Below, piece by piece: positions 22,581 to 30,976 of a stretch of 64,000 nt of DNA (the first letter of the stretch is position 1; every line of letters begins with the position of its first letter). The DNA is taken from contig CANNBP010000001.1 in the NCBI GenBank assembly GCA_947502885.1, positions 186,001-250,000 of the forward strand. Direction: 5' to 3'. Source of the DNA: an uncultured Aquimarina sp. (GTDB lineage: Bacteria > Bacteroidota > Bacteroidia > Flavobacteriales > Flavobacteriaceae). The translations under genes and the position numbers were made by a program. The notes under the pieces were generated by a model. It was not told the DNA's origin and ran no database searches. It was given only the letters and a program-made list of their open reading frames with translations.

Positions 22581-23927
22581 ATGTCTAAACAGTTTTCAGA
22601 ATTAGGGATTATAGAGCCTATTCAAAAAGGATTGATAGATTTAAATATTAGCACACCAACAGATATTCAAAATAAAGCCATTCCTATTTTATTAAATAAA
22701 ACTGATGATTTTGTTGGTTTGGCAAAGACAGGAACAGGAAAAACAGCTGCGTTTGGTTTACCTTTATTGCAATTGATTGATGTAGATAACTCTTCTGTTC
22801 AGGTAGTGATAATAGCACCTACAAGAGAATTGGGGCAACAGATTTATTCTAATTTATCATCTTTTTCAACCTATTTACCCAAGATTTCTATAGCATCTAT
22901 ATGTGGTGGTATACCAATTAAACCTCAAATAGAACGTTTAAAAGAGGAAACACATATTGTAGTTGCTACACCTGGTCGTTTGATCGATTTGATAAAAAGA
23001 AATGCTATTTCTATTAAAGATGCTCAATACTTGGTATTAGATGAAGCTGATGAGATGGTTACTTCTTTAAAGGATGGTCTTGATGAAATAGTAAAAGAGC
23101 TTCCTAAAAAAAGAAGAACTATTTTATTTACAGCAACCATGCCTGGTACGATAAAGCAGTTGATCCAGAATTACATGTCTAAGCATGTTATTCAGGTTAG
23201 TTCTGATATGGAAACATTAGGACATCAAGGTATCGACCATAACTATGTCGTTGTAGAGCCCATTGAAAAATTAGATGTATTAATGCATTTTCTTAGTTCA
23301 AAAGAGGGAAAACGAGGTATTATCTTTTGTAAAACTAAGGCTGCAGTAAATAAGTTGGCAAAAAACCTAGCTATACATAAGTTTTCTTCTGGTGCACTTC
23401 ACGGTAGTCTTTCACAGCCTATTCGAGATAGAATTATGGAACAATTTCGAAATGGTCATGTTCAAATATTGGTAGCAACAGATTTAGCAGCAAGAGGAAT
23501 TGATGTAAAAGAAATTGAATATGTTGTACATTATCATTTGCCAGATGTATATGAAACTTATGTACATCGAAGTGGAAGAACAGCAAGAGCTGGTGCAAAA
23601 GGAATGTCTTTAACAATCATACAGAAGGAAGAAGAGTATGAAATACCAGATTTTGAAGATGAATTAGGAATTTCTTTTCAGAAGTATCAAAAAGCAGACA
23701 CTCAAAGTATAGAAGAAAATAATACATTGTTATGGGCAAAAAAGGTATTTAAAACCAAGCCAAATCGAGAGATTTCGTCTGATTTTAAAGAAAAAATACA
23801 TACCGTTTTTCATCACCTTACCAAAGACGAATTAGTAGACAAAGTTTTAGCACATTACCTAGAGCAACACCAGAAAAACATTCCATTAAACGAGGAAACA
23901 AAAAGAACTAAAAAGAGAAAACGTTAA
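22581..23927 (+). CDS. DEAD-box RNA helicase
   Basis: The 448-residue protein has the full motif set: Q motif near GIIEPIQKGL...TPTDIQ, motif I AKTGTGKTAAF, PTRELGQQ, TPGR, motif II DEADEM (about 155), SAT-like TATMPG, ATDLAARGID and motif VI HRSGRTARAG. The C-terminal extension is Lys/Arg rich and ends TKRTKKRKR, a likely RNA-binding tail. DEAD-box proteins unwind or remodel RNA using ATP, for example in ribosome assembly or cold adaptation. A second helicase starts 16 bases after its stop codon, so both are in one operon. Confidence 0.92.
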   Translation: MSKQFSELGIIEPIQKGLIDLNISTPTDIQNKAIPILLNKTDDFVGLAKTGTGKTAAFGLPLLQLIDVDNSSVQVVIIAPTRELGQQIYSNLSSFSTYLPKISIASICGGIPIKPQIERLKEETHIVVATPGRLIDLIKRNAISIKDAQYLVLDEADEMVTSLKDGLDEIVKELPKKRRTILFTATMPGTIKQLIQNYMSKHVIQVSSDMETLGHQGIDHNYVVVEPIEKLDVLMHFLSSKEGKRGIIFCKTKAAVNKLAKNLAIHKFSSGALHGSLSQPIRDRIMEQFRNGHVQILVATDLAARGIDVKEIEYVVHYHLPDVYETYVHRSGRTARAGAKGMSLTIIQKEEEYEIPDFEDELGISFQKYQKADTQSIEENNTLLWAKKVFKTKPNREISSDFKEKIHTVFHHLTKDELVDKVLAHYLEQHQKNIPLNEETKRTKKRKR

Positions 23928-23943
23928 CCTGTTTTGAATTCAT

Positions 23944-25254
23944 ATGGCAAATACAATTAGATCACAGGAAGAAATTCTAAAAAAACTGAATATTAATCAG
24001 TTGAATCCTATGCAAGAAGAAGCTGTTGCTGTAATAGATGTTAGTCCAAATACGGTTTTGCTTTCGCCTACAGGAACAGGAAAAACTTTGGCTTTTTCAT
24101 TACCTGTAATAACAAGTTTAGATTCTGATTGTAAAGAGGTTCAAGCGCTTATTTTAGTTCCTTCTAGAGAATTAGCTATACAAATAGAGCAAGTATTACG
24201 TAGTATGGGGTCTGGTTATAAGGTAAATGCTGTATATGGAGGTCGCGCTACTTCTAAAGATAAGATAGAATTAAAACACACTCCTGCGATTCTTATTGGT
24301 ACTCCTGGTAGAGTAGCAGATCATTTAAGACAAGAACGCTTCTCTACAGCATATATCAAAACATTAGTACTAGATGAGTTTGATAAATCATTAGAAGTTG
24401 GGTTCGAAGTGGAGATGAAGAATATTATAGAACTGTTACCTAATTTATCTAAACGTATTTTAACATCTGCCACACAAGGAGTAACTATTCCCGATTTTGT
24501 AGAGTTAGATCAACCAGTGACGATCAATTATTTAAAGGAAACGTCTTCTAAGTTAACTTTTAAAACGGTGGTTTCTCCAACAAAAGATAAATTAGAAAGT
24601 CTAGTAAAAACTCTTAACCATATAGGAGATCAACCAGGGATAGTATTTTGTAATTTTAAAGATAGTATTCATGAGGTGAGTTCTTTTTTAGAGGATAATC
24701 ATATTAGACATGGGGTTTTTCATGGGGATATGGAGCAAAAAGATAGAGAACGGTCTTTAATTAAGTTTAGAAACGGAACTCATCAATTATTATTAGCAAC
24801 CGACTTGGCAGCCAGAGGAATTGATATTCCTGAGATGAAGTTTATTATCCATTATCAACTTCCGTTTTCTAAAGAAGAATTTACTCATAGAAATGGAAGA
24901 ACAGCTAGAGTTAATGAAAAGGGAACAGCATATATCTTAAAATGGGAAGAACAACGATTACGAGATTTTATTCCCGAAGCAGAGATTGCTGATATTACCA
25001 ATAAAGGAACCCAAAATACTCAATATTGGGAGACATTATTTATTTCTGGAGGAAGAAAAGATAAAATTTCAAAAGGGGATGTTGCTGGATTGTTTTTTAA
25101 ACAAGGTAACCTTACTAAAGAACAATTAGGTATAATCGAATTAAAACAAGATTGTACGTTTGTAGCCGTTCCTGTAGCGATGGCAAAAGAACTAGTAGCA
25201 AAACTAAATAATACTAGACTTAAGAAGAAAAAAGTACGAATTAGTATTTTGTAA
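23944..25254 (+). CDS. Divergent DEAD-box family helicase with DEFD in motif II
   Basis: The 436-residue protein has motif I SPTGTGKTLAF, PSRELAIQ, GTPGRVAD, ATDLAARGID and motif VI HRNGRTARVN. Motif II reads VLDEFDKSLE, so the DEAD box is DEFD; the Asp and Glu needed for Mg-ATP are kept. The SAT motif is present as TSATQG. The C-terminal domain ends KNNTRLKKKKVRISIL-like residues, and resembles the DbpA-type C-terminal region (DVAGLFFKQGNLTKEQLG, then ELVAKLN), which in DbpA recognises 23S rRNA; the likeness is tentative. It follows the canonical helicase by 16 bases. Confidence 0.85.
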   Translation: MANTIRSQEEILKKLNINQLNPMQEEAVAVIDVSPNTVLLSPTGTGKTLAFSLPVITSLDSDCKEVQALILVPSRELAIQIEQVLRSMGSGYKVNAVYGGRATSKDKIELKHTPAILIGTPGRVADHLRQERFSTAYIKTLVLDEFDKSLEVGFEVEMKNIIELLPNLSKRILTSATQGVTIPDFVELDQPVTINYLKETSSKLTFKTVVSPTKDKLESLVKTLNHIGDQPGIVFCNFKDSIHEVSSFLEDNHIRHGVFHGDMEQKDRERSLIKFRNGTHQLLLATDLAARGIDIPEMKFIIHYQLPFSKEEFTHRNGRTARVNEKGTAYILKWEEQRLRDFIPEAEIADITNKGTQNTQYWETLFISGGRKDKISKGDVAGLFFKQGNLTKEQLGIIELKQDCTFVAVPVAMAKELVAKLNNTRLKKKKVRISIL

Positions 25255-25256
25255 AA

Positions 25257-25823
25257 TTATTTTTGATTTACTCGTTGCTTTAAATTTAACATTCCCGTTA
25301 TTTTGTCTGATATATTTTGTGCAGACATAACTGTGCTTAATGCTTCAGTTTTAAGTGCCTCATCAATATTGACTTTGTGCTCATTTAGTTCATGTAGAGT
25401 TCCATTTAATTTGGCTTGTGCTTGCTGCAAGCGTTCTTTTATATCTTGATTTCTATTAATTTTCCTAGGAGAAACAATTCTAAACAAGTATAAAGTATAT
25501 AAAACAATGCAGATTGCGATACAACTTGGAATAATGAGTATTGTTGCCAATAATGCCACTAATATGTTATTCGTGTTTTCATCAAAACTCTCGCCAGCAT
25601 CGCTATGAAAAGCCTCGTGGCAATGATTAGGACCATCTATGGGCCAAAATGTAAAATCAATTATTTTTTCAAAAACTCTCCACTGCCAAGGAGCTTTATT
25701 CATAATATTATGATGATTAGTATAGTATCCAACTCGCGAAGAAATCGTATTATCTGGATTACCTCCTGCAATTACGTTACCTAGTTGATCAATTGAAACA
25801 AAGAAATTACCAATATACCCCAT
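25257..25823 (-). CDS. Hypothetical membrane protein, 188 residues
   Basis: I do not recognise a named family. Residues 1-80 are polar with several His, Trp and Asn (FWPIDGPNHCHEAF). One transmembrane segment follows (ILVALLATILIIPSCIAICIV, about 87-108). The C-terminal part (about 120-185) is charged and looks like a coiled coil (ERLQQAQAKLNGTLHELNEH). There is no classical signal peptide. The gene is convergent with the second helicase, with only two bases between the stop codons. Confidence 0.65.
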   Translation of the reverse strand: MGYIGNFFVSIDQLGNVIAGGNPDNTISSRVGYYTNHHNIMNKAPWQWRVFEKIIDFTFWPIDGPNHCHEAFHSDAGESFDENTNNILVALLATILIIPSCIAICIVLYTLYLFRIVSPRKINRNQDIKERLQQAQAKLNGTLHELNEHKVNIDEALKTEALSTVMSAQNISDKITGMLNLKQRVNQK

Positions 25824-25983
25824 AAAAGAAATGATTTAATCTCAAATTTAGGCAAAAGAATAAGTATTTTGAAGAATATTTCCCCAAGATTATATAAGGA
25901 GATAGATGCAACGTTAGTTGTTTATAATTTGTTAAATATGCTGTTTTGATGAAGGAGGTAAGTTCTGTATTAAATTATTTTAA

Positions 25984-25991
25984 TATATTTG
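25984..25991 (+). promoter_or_regulatory. -7 promoter box of the MarR gene
   Basis: TATATTTG fits TAnnTTTG and lies 24 bases upstream of the ATG at 26015. It falls inside the longer open frame that begins at 25946, which argues that the ATG at 26015 is the true start. No clear -33 TTTG is seen. Confidence 0.4.
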
Positions 25992-26014
25992 TACCTACAA
26001 ATATTGTATATGTT

Positions 26015-26434
26015 ATGAGTGTGTATTTAGAAGCAATTTTTGAAATCATTAAAACAGGGCACTGGATTACCGACTCAGTATCTAGAGAGCTTAGAGAATA
26101 TGATATTTATGAACCTCAATTTAATGTATTACGAATATTACGTGGGGCACAAGGAAAACCAGTGTCGGTAAATACCATTCTAGAAAACATGGTTCAACGA
26201 TCAAGTAATGTAACCAGAATTGTAGATAAATTAGAAACAAAAGGTCTGGTAGAACGTACACTTTGTAGTTATGATAGAAGGAAAATGGATATTATAATCA
26301 CCAATAAAGGGCTTGAATTACTTAAAATATTGGATAAGAAAGTAGAAGACTTTCATAAACCTATGATAGATAACCTTAATACAAAAGAATTAGAAACATT
26401 AACACAATTAATCAAAAAATTAAAAGGAATATAA
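26015..26434 (+). CDS. MarR-family transcriptional regulator
   Basis: With the start at ATG 26015 the protein has 139 residues, the usual MarR length. A TTG at 25946 would add 23 hydrophobic residues not expected of the family and would include the promoter box. The winged helix is clear: YEPQFNVLRILRGAQGKPVS, VNTILENMVQRSSNVTRIVDK (recognition region) and the wing KGLVERTLCSYDRRKMDIIIT. MarR proteins repress transcription and often sense phenolics or oxidants; Cys residues here are few (one in LCSYDRR). It is one base from the NAD(P)H oxidoreductase gene and probably controls it. Confidence 0.87.
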   Translation: MSVYLEAIFEIIKTGHWITDSVSRELREYDIYEPQFNVLRILRGAQGKPVSVNTILENMVQRSSNVTRIVDKLETKGLVERTLCSYDRRKMDIIITNKGLELLKILDKKVEDFHKPMIDNLNTKELETLTQLIKKLKGI

Positions 26435-26435
26435 T

Positions 26436-26966
26436 ATGAAAAAAATAGTAGCAATAGGTGGGAGCAATAGTAAAGAATCAATTAATAGAAAATTAGCTTT
26501 GTATGCTGCAAATCAAATAAAGAATACAGAAACTATAGATATTGATTTAAATGATTTTGATCTTCCTCTTTACGGAATTGATTTAGAAACCGATAAAGGA
26601 ATACCAGAAGATGCAAATAAACTGGATGCTTTAATAGCATCTGCAGATGGAATAGTAGTGTCATTAGCAGAACATAATGGATCATATGCTACCGCCTTCA
26701 AAAATGCATATGATTGGTTATCGCGTATTAATCAAAAAGTATGGAAAGAAAAGCCTATGTTGTTAATGGCGACTTCTCCTGGAGGAAGAGGAGGAGCAAC
26801 AGTGTTGCAAGCTGCAAAAGGGTCTTTTCCTTATTTAGGGGCAAATATTATTGCAGATTTTTCATTACCCTCGTTCTATGATAATTTTACAGAGAATAAA
26901 GTAAGTGATGAGAAATTAAATAACGAATTAAATGAGAAGATTGAATTGTTTCAAAAATCGATTTAG
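26436..26966 (+). CDS. NADPH-dependent FMN reductase family protein
   Basis: The 176-residue flavodoxin-fold enzyme has the FMN phosphate-binding start KKIVAIGGSNSKESINRKLA and the conserved loop AEHNGSYATAFKNAYDWLSR followed by LMATSPGGRGG. This fits the NAD(P)H:quinone/azo reductase group (SsuE/YieF-like). It reduces quinones or azo compounds with NAD(P)H in the cytoplasm. Placement directly behind a MarR regulator is the common stress-response pair of quinone or electrophile detoxification. Confidence 0.9.
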   Translation: MKKIVAIGGSNSKESINRKLALYAANQIKNTETIDIDLNDFDLPLYGIDLETDKGIPEDANKLDALIASADGIVVSLAEHNGSYATAFKNAYDWLSRINQKVWKEKPMLLMATSPGGRGGATVLQAAKGSFPYLGANIIADFSLPSFYDNFTENKVSDEKLNNELNEKIELFQKSI

Positions 26967-26984
26967 ACTATAAATTTACTCAGG

Positions 26985-27026
26985 ATAAGATGAATCTATA
27001 TATCGTTATGTGTGGATTCATCTTAT
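26985..27026. terminator. Convergent 12-bp hairpin
   Basis: ATAAGATGAATC (26985-26996) is exactly complementary to GATTCATCTTAT (27015-27026) with an 18-base loop. It lies between the oxidoreductase stop and the end of the LysR gene and includes the LysR stop codon. No long T tract follows on either strand. Confidence 0.5.
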
Positions 27027-27908
27027 TAAATAATCTTCTGTAAAATTAGAGATAAAGTCATGAATATATTTCTTATTTCGATTTGTCTTTTTAACTACTA
27101 AATAGTGCTTTCGTTTTAGACCATTTTTTCCAATACGTTTAAAAACAATATGTTTTGTTAGTTTAAATAACTCCAATTGCCATTTTGGAGCACACATAAT
27201 TCCCATATTAGCATCAATCATAGATAAAGTAATTTCTGTAAAAGGAATAGCAGATATTTTGATAGGAGTTATTCCATTGGGTTTTAAGAAGTGCTCATAT
27301 ACAGCAACTCCTTCTAACGGAAATGAATTAATAAGCAAATGTATAGAACTAAAATGACTTGGTTCTAGATAATCTGTATCGTATAATTGATTCTCTTTAT
27401 GCATAATCGCAAATATCTCGTCGTTATAAACTTCGATTGCTTCTAATTCTCCAGAAGCAGGCGGCGAAGTGACAATTGCAACATCTATTTGACCTGATAA
27501 TACTTGAGAAATAGTTTGATGGGTTGCTCCAAGGCTCAGTTCTATCTCAATATGAGGATATAACATTCCCATTTTTTGAATAAACCTAGGTATAGAATGA
27601 AAAAATGATTGACACTCTGCACTTAACTTTACTATTCCTCGAGATCCTTTTTTAATATGCTCTATAGTACTAAATCCTTCCTCTATAGAGTGAAACAATT
27701 TATTCGCTAATTTATATAGTTCTGCTCCCTCTTGAGTAAGTTCCCATTTGTTTCTTGTTCTATAAAAAACTTTAAATCCTAGACGCTCTTCAAGATCCCT
27801 TAATTGATGACTTAAAGCCGATTGTGTTAAAAATAAACGTTCAGAAGAATTAGCCATATTTCCTTCTTCTGTTATTGTTTTGATCAATCTAAAATATTTA
27901 AGTTCCAT
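27018..27908 (-). CDS. LysR-family transcriptional regulator
   Basis: The start is taken at ATG 27908 (MELKYFRLIKTITEEGNMA), 296 residues; five more residues could be read upstream but the family begins at this point. The N-terminal winged helix has the LysR signature AANSSERLFLTQSALSHQLR-like sequence (LFLTQSALSHQLRDLEERLG, about 28-47). The C-terminal type 2 periplasmic-binding-like domain senses an effector (from about 90). It is divergent from the aspartate/glutamate racemase gene and probably regulates it, the usual LysR layout. The effector is unknown. Confidence 0.9.
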   Translation of the reverse strand: MELKYFRLIKTITEEGNMANSSERLFLTQSALSHQLRDLEERLGFKVFYRTRNKWELTQEGAELYKLANKLFHSIEEGFSTIEHIKKGSRGIVKLSAECQSFFHSIPRFIQKMGMLYPHIEIELSLGATHQTISQVLSGQIDVAIVTSPPASGELEAIEVYNDEIFAIMHKENQLYDTDYLEPSHFSSIHLLINSFPLEGVAVYEHFLKPNGITPIKISAIPFTEITLSMIDANMGIMCAPKWQLELFKLTKHIVFKRIGKNGLKRKHYLVVKKTNRNKKYIHDFISNFTEDYLIR

Positions 27909-27943
27909 AAAACAAAGATACAATAGTATATGCCTATTTGTAG

Positions 27944-27958
27944 TTGAAAAAAATTCAA
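27944..27958. promoter_or_regulatory. Candidate LysR box
   Basis: TTGAA-N5-TTCAA is a 15-bp dyad of the T-N11-A type bound by LysR regulators. It lies in the divergent spacer, 36 bases from the LysR start and 96 bases from the racemase start. A second weaker dyad, ATAG-N7-CTAT, is at 27923-27937. Confidence 0.4.
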
Positions 27959-28011
27959 TAACTATTAAAAACCATTCAAGTCAATTGTTAGTGTATACCC
28001 TGATTCAAAAT

Positions 28012-28019
28012 TAGTTTTG
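28012..28019 (+). promoter_or_regulatory. -7 promoter box of the racemase gene
   Basis: TAGTTTTG fits TAnnTTTG and lies 34 bases before the ATG. A TTG at 27985-27987 is 24 bases upstream, slightly further than the usual spacing. Confidence 0.45.
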
Positions 28020-28053
28020 TAGTATATGTTATTGAAAATTAAAAATTTAAAAA

Positions 28054-28770
28054 ATGAAGACACAAACAAAAACAATTGGACTTATAGGAGGTATGGGGTG
28101 GGAATCTTCAAAGTTGTACTATGAACGTTTAAACAAAAAAGTTAATGAGGTTTTAGGAGGTTCTCACTCTGCAAAAATAATATTGATATCGGTTGACTTT
28201 AATGAAATAGAAAAGTTTACATTCGATAATAATTGGAAGGCGATAGGGAATATTATGGCAAAATGTGCTTTACAATTAGAAAGAGCAGGGGCAGATATGA
28301 TTGTATTGTGTACAAATTTGATTCATTTGGTAAGTGATGCAATTACCGAACATACTACTATCCCATTTGTGCATATTGCCGATGCTACCGGAGAGGTTAT
28401 TCAAAAAGAGAAAGTAAAGAATGTACTTCTTTTAGGAACAAAATATACAATGGAAAAAGACTTTTATACGAACACTTTAATAAGTAATTATGGTCTAGAG
28501 GTTAATATTCCGAATGCAGAAGAAAGAGAGAAGATACATGGGATCATCTACAATGAGTTATTAAAAGGTGTTTTTACCGAGGACTCTAAACAAACCTTTA
28601 TAGATATTATAGAAAGTAGCTCAGGTAAAGGTGTAGAAGGTGTAATTTTAGGCTGTACAGAATTATCAATGCTAATATCCAAATCTGATTTAAATATTCC
28701 GGTATTTGACACAGGCCAAATACATGTCGATAAGGCTATTGACTTGGCTATTCATAATACACTTAGTTAA
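28054..28770 (+). CDS. Aspartate/glutamate racemase family protein
   Basis: The 238-residue protein matches the Asp/Glu/hydantoin racemase family: TIGLIGGMGWESSKLYYERL at the N-terminus and two catalytic cysteines, Cys86 in MIVLCTNLIH and Cys201 in VILGCTELSML. The enzyme interconverts L- and D-aspartate (or a related amino acid) without PLP by the two-base Cys mechanism. It is larger in its relation to the YgeA/aspartate racemase group than to MurI. Divergent from a LysR gene. D-aspartate could serve cell-wall or metabolic use; the substrate is not proven. Confidence 0.9.
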   Translation: MKTQTKTIGLIGGMGWESSKLYYERLNKKVNEVLGGSHSAKIILISVDFNEIEKFTFDNNWKAIGNIMAKCALQLERAGADMIVLCTNLIHLVSDAITEHTTIPFVHIADATGEVIQKEKVKNVLLLGTKYTMEKDFYTNTLISNYGLEVNIPNAEEREKIHGIIYNELLKGVFTEDSKQTFIDIIESSSGKGVEGVILGCTELSMLISKSDLNIPVFDTGQIHVDKAIDLAIHNTLS

Positions 28771-28787
28771 ATCTAAAACGTTTTGGT

Positions 28788-28958
28788 ATGAACTCAAAAG
28801 AAACTCTTGTAACTTATTTAACAAAGCTTAACAAGGTATTTAGTCGGCTTTTTACTAAATATGTAAAATCAATGAGTATGTCATTATACCAAAGTAATTT
28901 TAATGATAATTGTAACAATTATATAAATGATAGAAATAGAATTTTTAATAAACAATAA
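28788..28958 (+). CDS. Possible small protein, 56 codons
   Basis: An ATG frame opens 17 bases after the racemase stop: MNSKETLVTYLTKLNKVF, then a basic middle (SRLFTKYVKSMSM) and an Asn-rich end finishing RIFNKQ. No family is recognised. It fills most of the 209-bp gap before the GNAT gene on the same strand and could be translated from the racemase transcript. No start signal or conservation can be judged here. Confidence 0.35.
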   Translation: MNSKETLVTYLTKLNKVFSRLFTKYVKSMSMSLYQSNFNDNCNNYINDRNRIFNKQ

Positions 28959-28979
28959 ATAAAATTTTGATTTTATAGA

Positions 28980-29816
28980 ATGGGTAGTAATATGAAAGTT
29001 AAAAGTTTAGAGAATATAAATTTTACAATTCTTATGAATTGTTTTCTAGAAGCATTTGAAAATTATTTTGTAAAAATGCCTACAGATCACGAATATTATA
29101 AAAAGCGTTGGGGGATGGCAAATGTACGTTTAGATTTGTCTTATGGTATGTTTGACCAAAACAAATTGGTTGGCTTTATTATTAATGCAGTAGATGAACG
29201 AGACGGAAAATTAATAGCTTTTAACACAGGAACAGGGGTTATACCAGAATATAGAGGAAAACGAATAGTACATCAGATCTATCAACATGCTATTCCAGAG
29301 TTAAAACAGAATGGAGTTGTTAAATGTGCTTTGGAAGTTATAAAAGATAATGCCATTGCTATCAAAACTTATAAGAGAATTGGTTTTAGTATCACTAAAC
29401 ACTATAAATGTTATAGTGGAGAATACGCTATAAAAGATATGCCTAGTAATGTCCAAGTAAAAAAGGTCGATATGATATTTTTTGATTGGGATACAATACA
29501 ACAAACACATTACTCTTGGGATAACCATATACAAACAATAAAAAAAGGTGATTTTGAGTATTTTGTGGTAAGTAATAATCAAAAAGAAATAGGATATTTT
29601 GTGATGAACCCAGAAAATGGATATATCCCACAGTTTAACATTTTAACTAATGAGGATTCATCAAGTTGGAATCATTTGTTTAAAGGAATACAAAGTATTT
29701 CAAAAACTATAAAAATCAATAATGTAGACGAAAGTCTGAAAACAAGAATTAAATTTTTAGATAGTATTAATCTAAAGAATACTGTAGATCAATATGAAAT
29801 GGAGTTTGATATATAA
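28980..29816 (+). CDS. GNAT-family N-acetyltransferase
   Basis: The 278-residue protein has a GNAT fold in its first half: GFIINAVDERDGKLIAFNTG (strands 3-4), the acetyl-CoA loop IPEYRGKRIVHQIYQ (about 90-104) and KDNAIAIKTYKRIGFSITKHYKC (motif B). The second half (about 145-278) looks like a degenerate second GNAT-like or substrate domain. The acceptor is unknown. The frame has two close ATG codons (28980 and 28992), and the first is given. It lies 58 bases ahead of an ATP-grasp gene on the same strand. Confidence 0.82.
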   Translation: MGSNMKVKSLENINFTILMNCFLEAFENYFVKMPTDHEYYKKRWGMANVRLDLSYGMFDQNKLVGFIINAVDERDGKLIAFNTGTGVIPEYRGKRIVHQIYQHAIPELKQNGVVKCALEVIKDNAIAIKTYKRIGFSITKHYKCYSGEYAIKDMPSNVQVKKVDMIFFDWDTIQQTHYSWDNHIQTIKKGDFEYFVVSNNQKEIGYFVMNPENGYIPQFNILTNEDSSSWNHLFKGIQSISKTIKINNVDESLKTRIKFLDSINLKNTVDQYEMEFDI

Positions 29817-29874
29817 CATCCTCTTTTTATACTAAACTTTAAGGCTACTAGAGTAATTTAAACCATAGAGTAAT

Positions 29875-30768
29875 ATGATAGATGTAGTTATTGTAACAGA
29901 GTATGCTCATTTAAAGGAAAAATCAGAGTATAATAAAAAGGTAATAGAAGAAGATAATGCCTTAGTTAAGGCGTTTACTAATAAGGGATTGAATTGTAAA
30001 AGAATTGCTTGGGAAGATTCTGATTTTGATTGGTCTACTACCAAAATTGCTATAATAAAGACTACTTGGAACTATTTTTATCATATTGAAAAATTTAAAG
30101 CCTGGGTAGAAAAAGTTTCCGAAAAATGTACCTTGATTAATGATAAAGAATTGATAATATGGAATATGAACAAACTCTATTTATTAGAGCTAGAGCGACT
30201 CGGTATTACCATTCCTGCGACTTATGTATTAGATAAAGACGTAATATTTGATCCTGATGTATGGCTAGAAAAAATAAATACTAATGGATTTGTGGTAAAA
30301 CCCGTTGTCTCAGGAGGATCAAAAGATACTTATCTTATAAAAGTACCATTTGATAAAATGATTACAAAAAAGATCAATACAGACATAAAAAATCAGGTTA
30401 TGATTGTACAGCCATTTGTACAATCTATAGTTGAGAAAGGAGAAACATCAATGGTTTTTATAAATGGAGATTTTACACATGCTATGGTAAAAAAACCTAA
30501 ATCCGAGGATTTTAGGGTACAAGAACAACATGGTGGGTCTTTAGAAAGGTATACTCCTTCGCAAAAAGAGATTAGTTTTGGAAAAAGTGTATTAACTGCA
30601 TGTAGTACAATAAAAAGTATGCCGGTATATGCTAGAATTGACTTCTGCTATGGCATGGATAATGAATTGTTATTGATGGAACTTGAAGTTATCGAACCCG
30701 AATTATGGTATCCAAAAAATGAACTTGCCATTCAAAAAATGGTATCATATGTCATGCGATTAACATAA
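29875..30768 (+). CDS. ATP-grasp domain protein, DcsG/RimK-like ligase
   Basis: The 297-residue protein resembles the ATP-grasp ligases related to DcsG (cycloserine biosynthesis) and glutathione synthetase. Landmarks are IKTTWNYFYH (about 60-69), IWNMNKLYLLELERLG (about 97-112), the nucleotide-binding strand GFVVKPVVSGGSKDTYL (about 142-158), RVQEQHGGSLERY and the metal-binding end ELEVIEPELW (about 260-270). Such enzymes join a carboxylate and an amine with ATP. The substrate is unknown. It follows a GNAT gene on the same strand, a pairing that suggests a small modification pathway, but this is inference. Confidence 0.8.
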   Translation: MIDVVIVTEYAHLKEKSEYNKKVIEEDNALVKAFTNKGLNCKRIAWEDSDFDWSTTKIAIIKTTWNYFYHIEKFKAWVEKVSEKCTLINDKELIIWNMNKLYLLELERLGITIPATYVLDKDVIFDPDVWLEKINTNGFVVKPVVSGGSKDTYLIKVPFDKMITKKINTDIKNQVMIVQPFVQSIVEKGETSMVFINGDFTHAMVKKPKSEDFRVQEQHGGSLERYTPSQKEISFGKSVLTACSTIKSMPVYARIDFCYGMDNELLLMELEVIEPELWYPKNELAIQKMVSYVMRLT

Positions 30769-30976
30769 AAAATGATTTTCTTTTTTTTAAGAAATAGGGT
30801 AATGTTGTTTTGAAATTGTCAATTAACAGAACTTATGTTTTGAAATATTACAATTTTGGTATAAATTTACTATCACTCTCCCAGATATACTTATATAATT
30901 AATTTTGAATGAATAGATATTTATAAACTTCATGTTTATAGAATAACTGTGCATTATATAAAAAATAAAGAATGAG

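Noticed and set aside
25946..26014. Longer MarR frame from a TTG
   Set aside because: It includes the TATATTTG box and adds residues that MarR proteins do not have.
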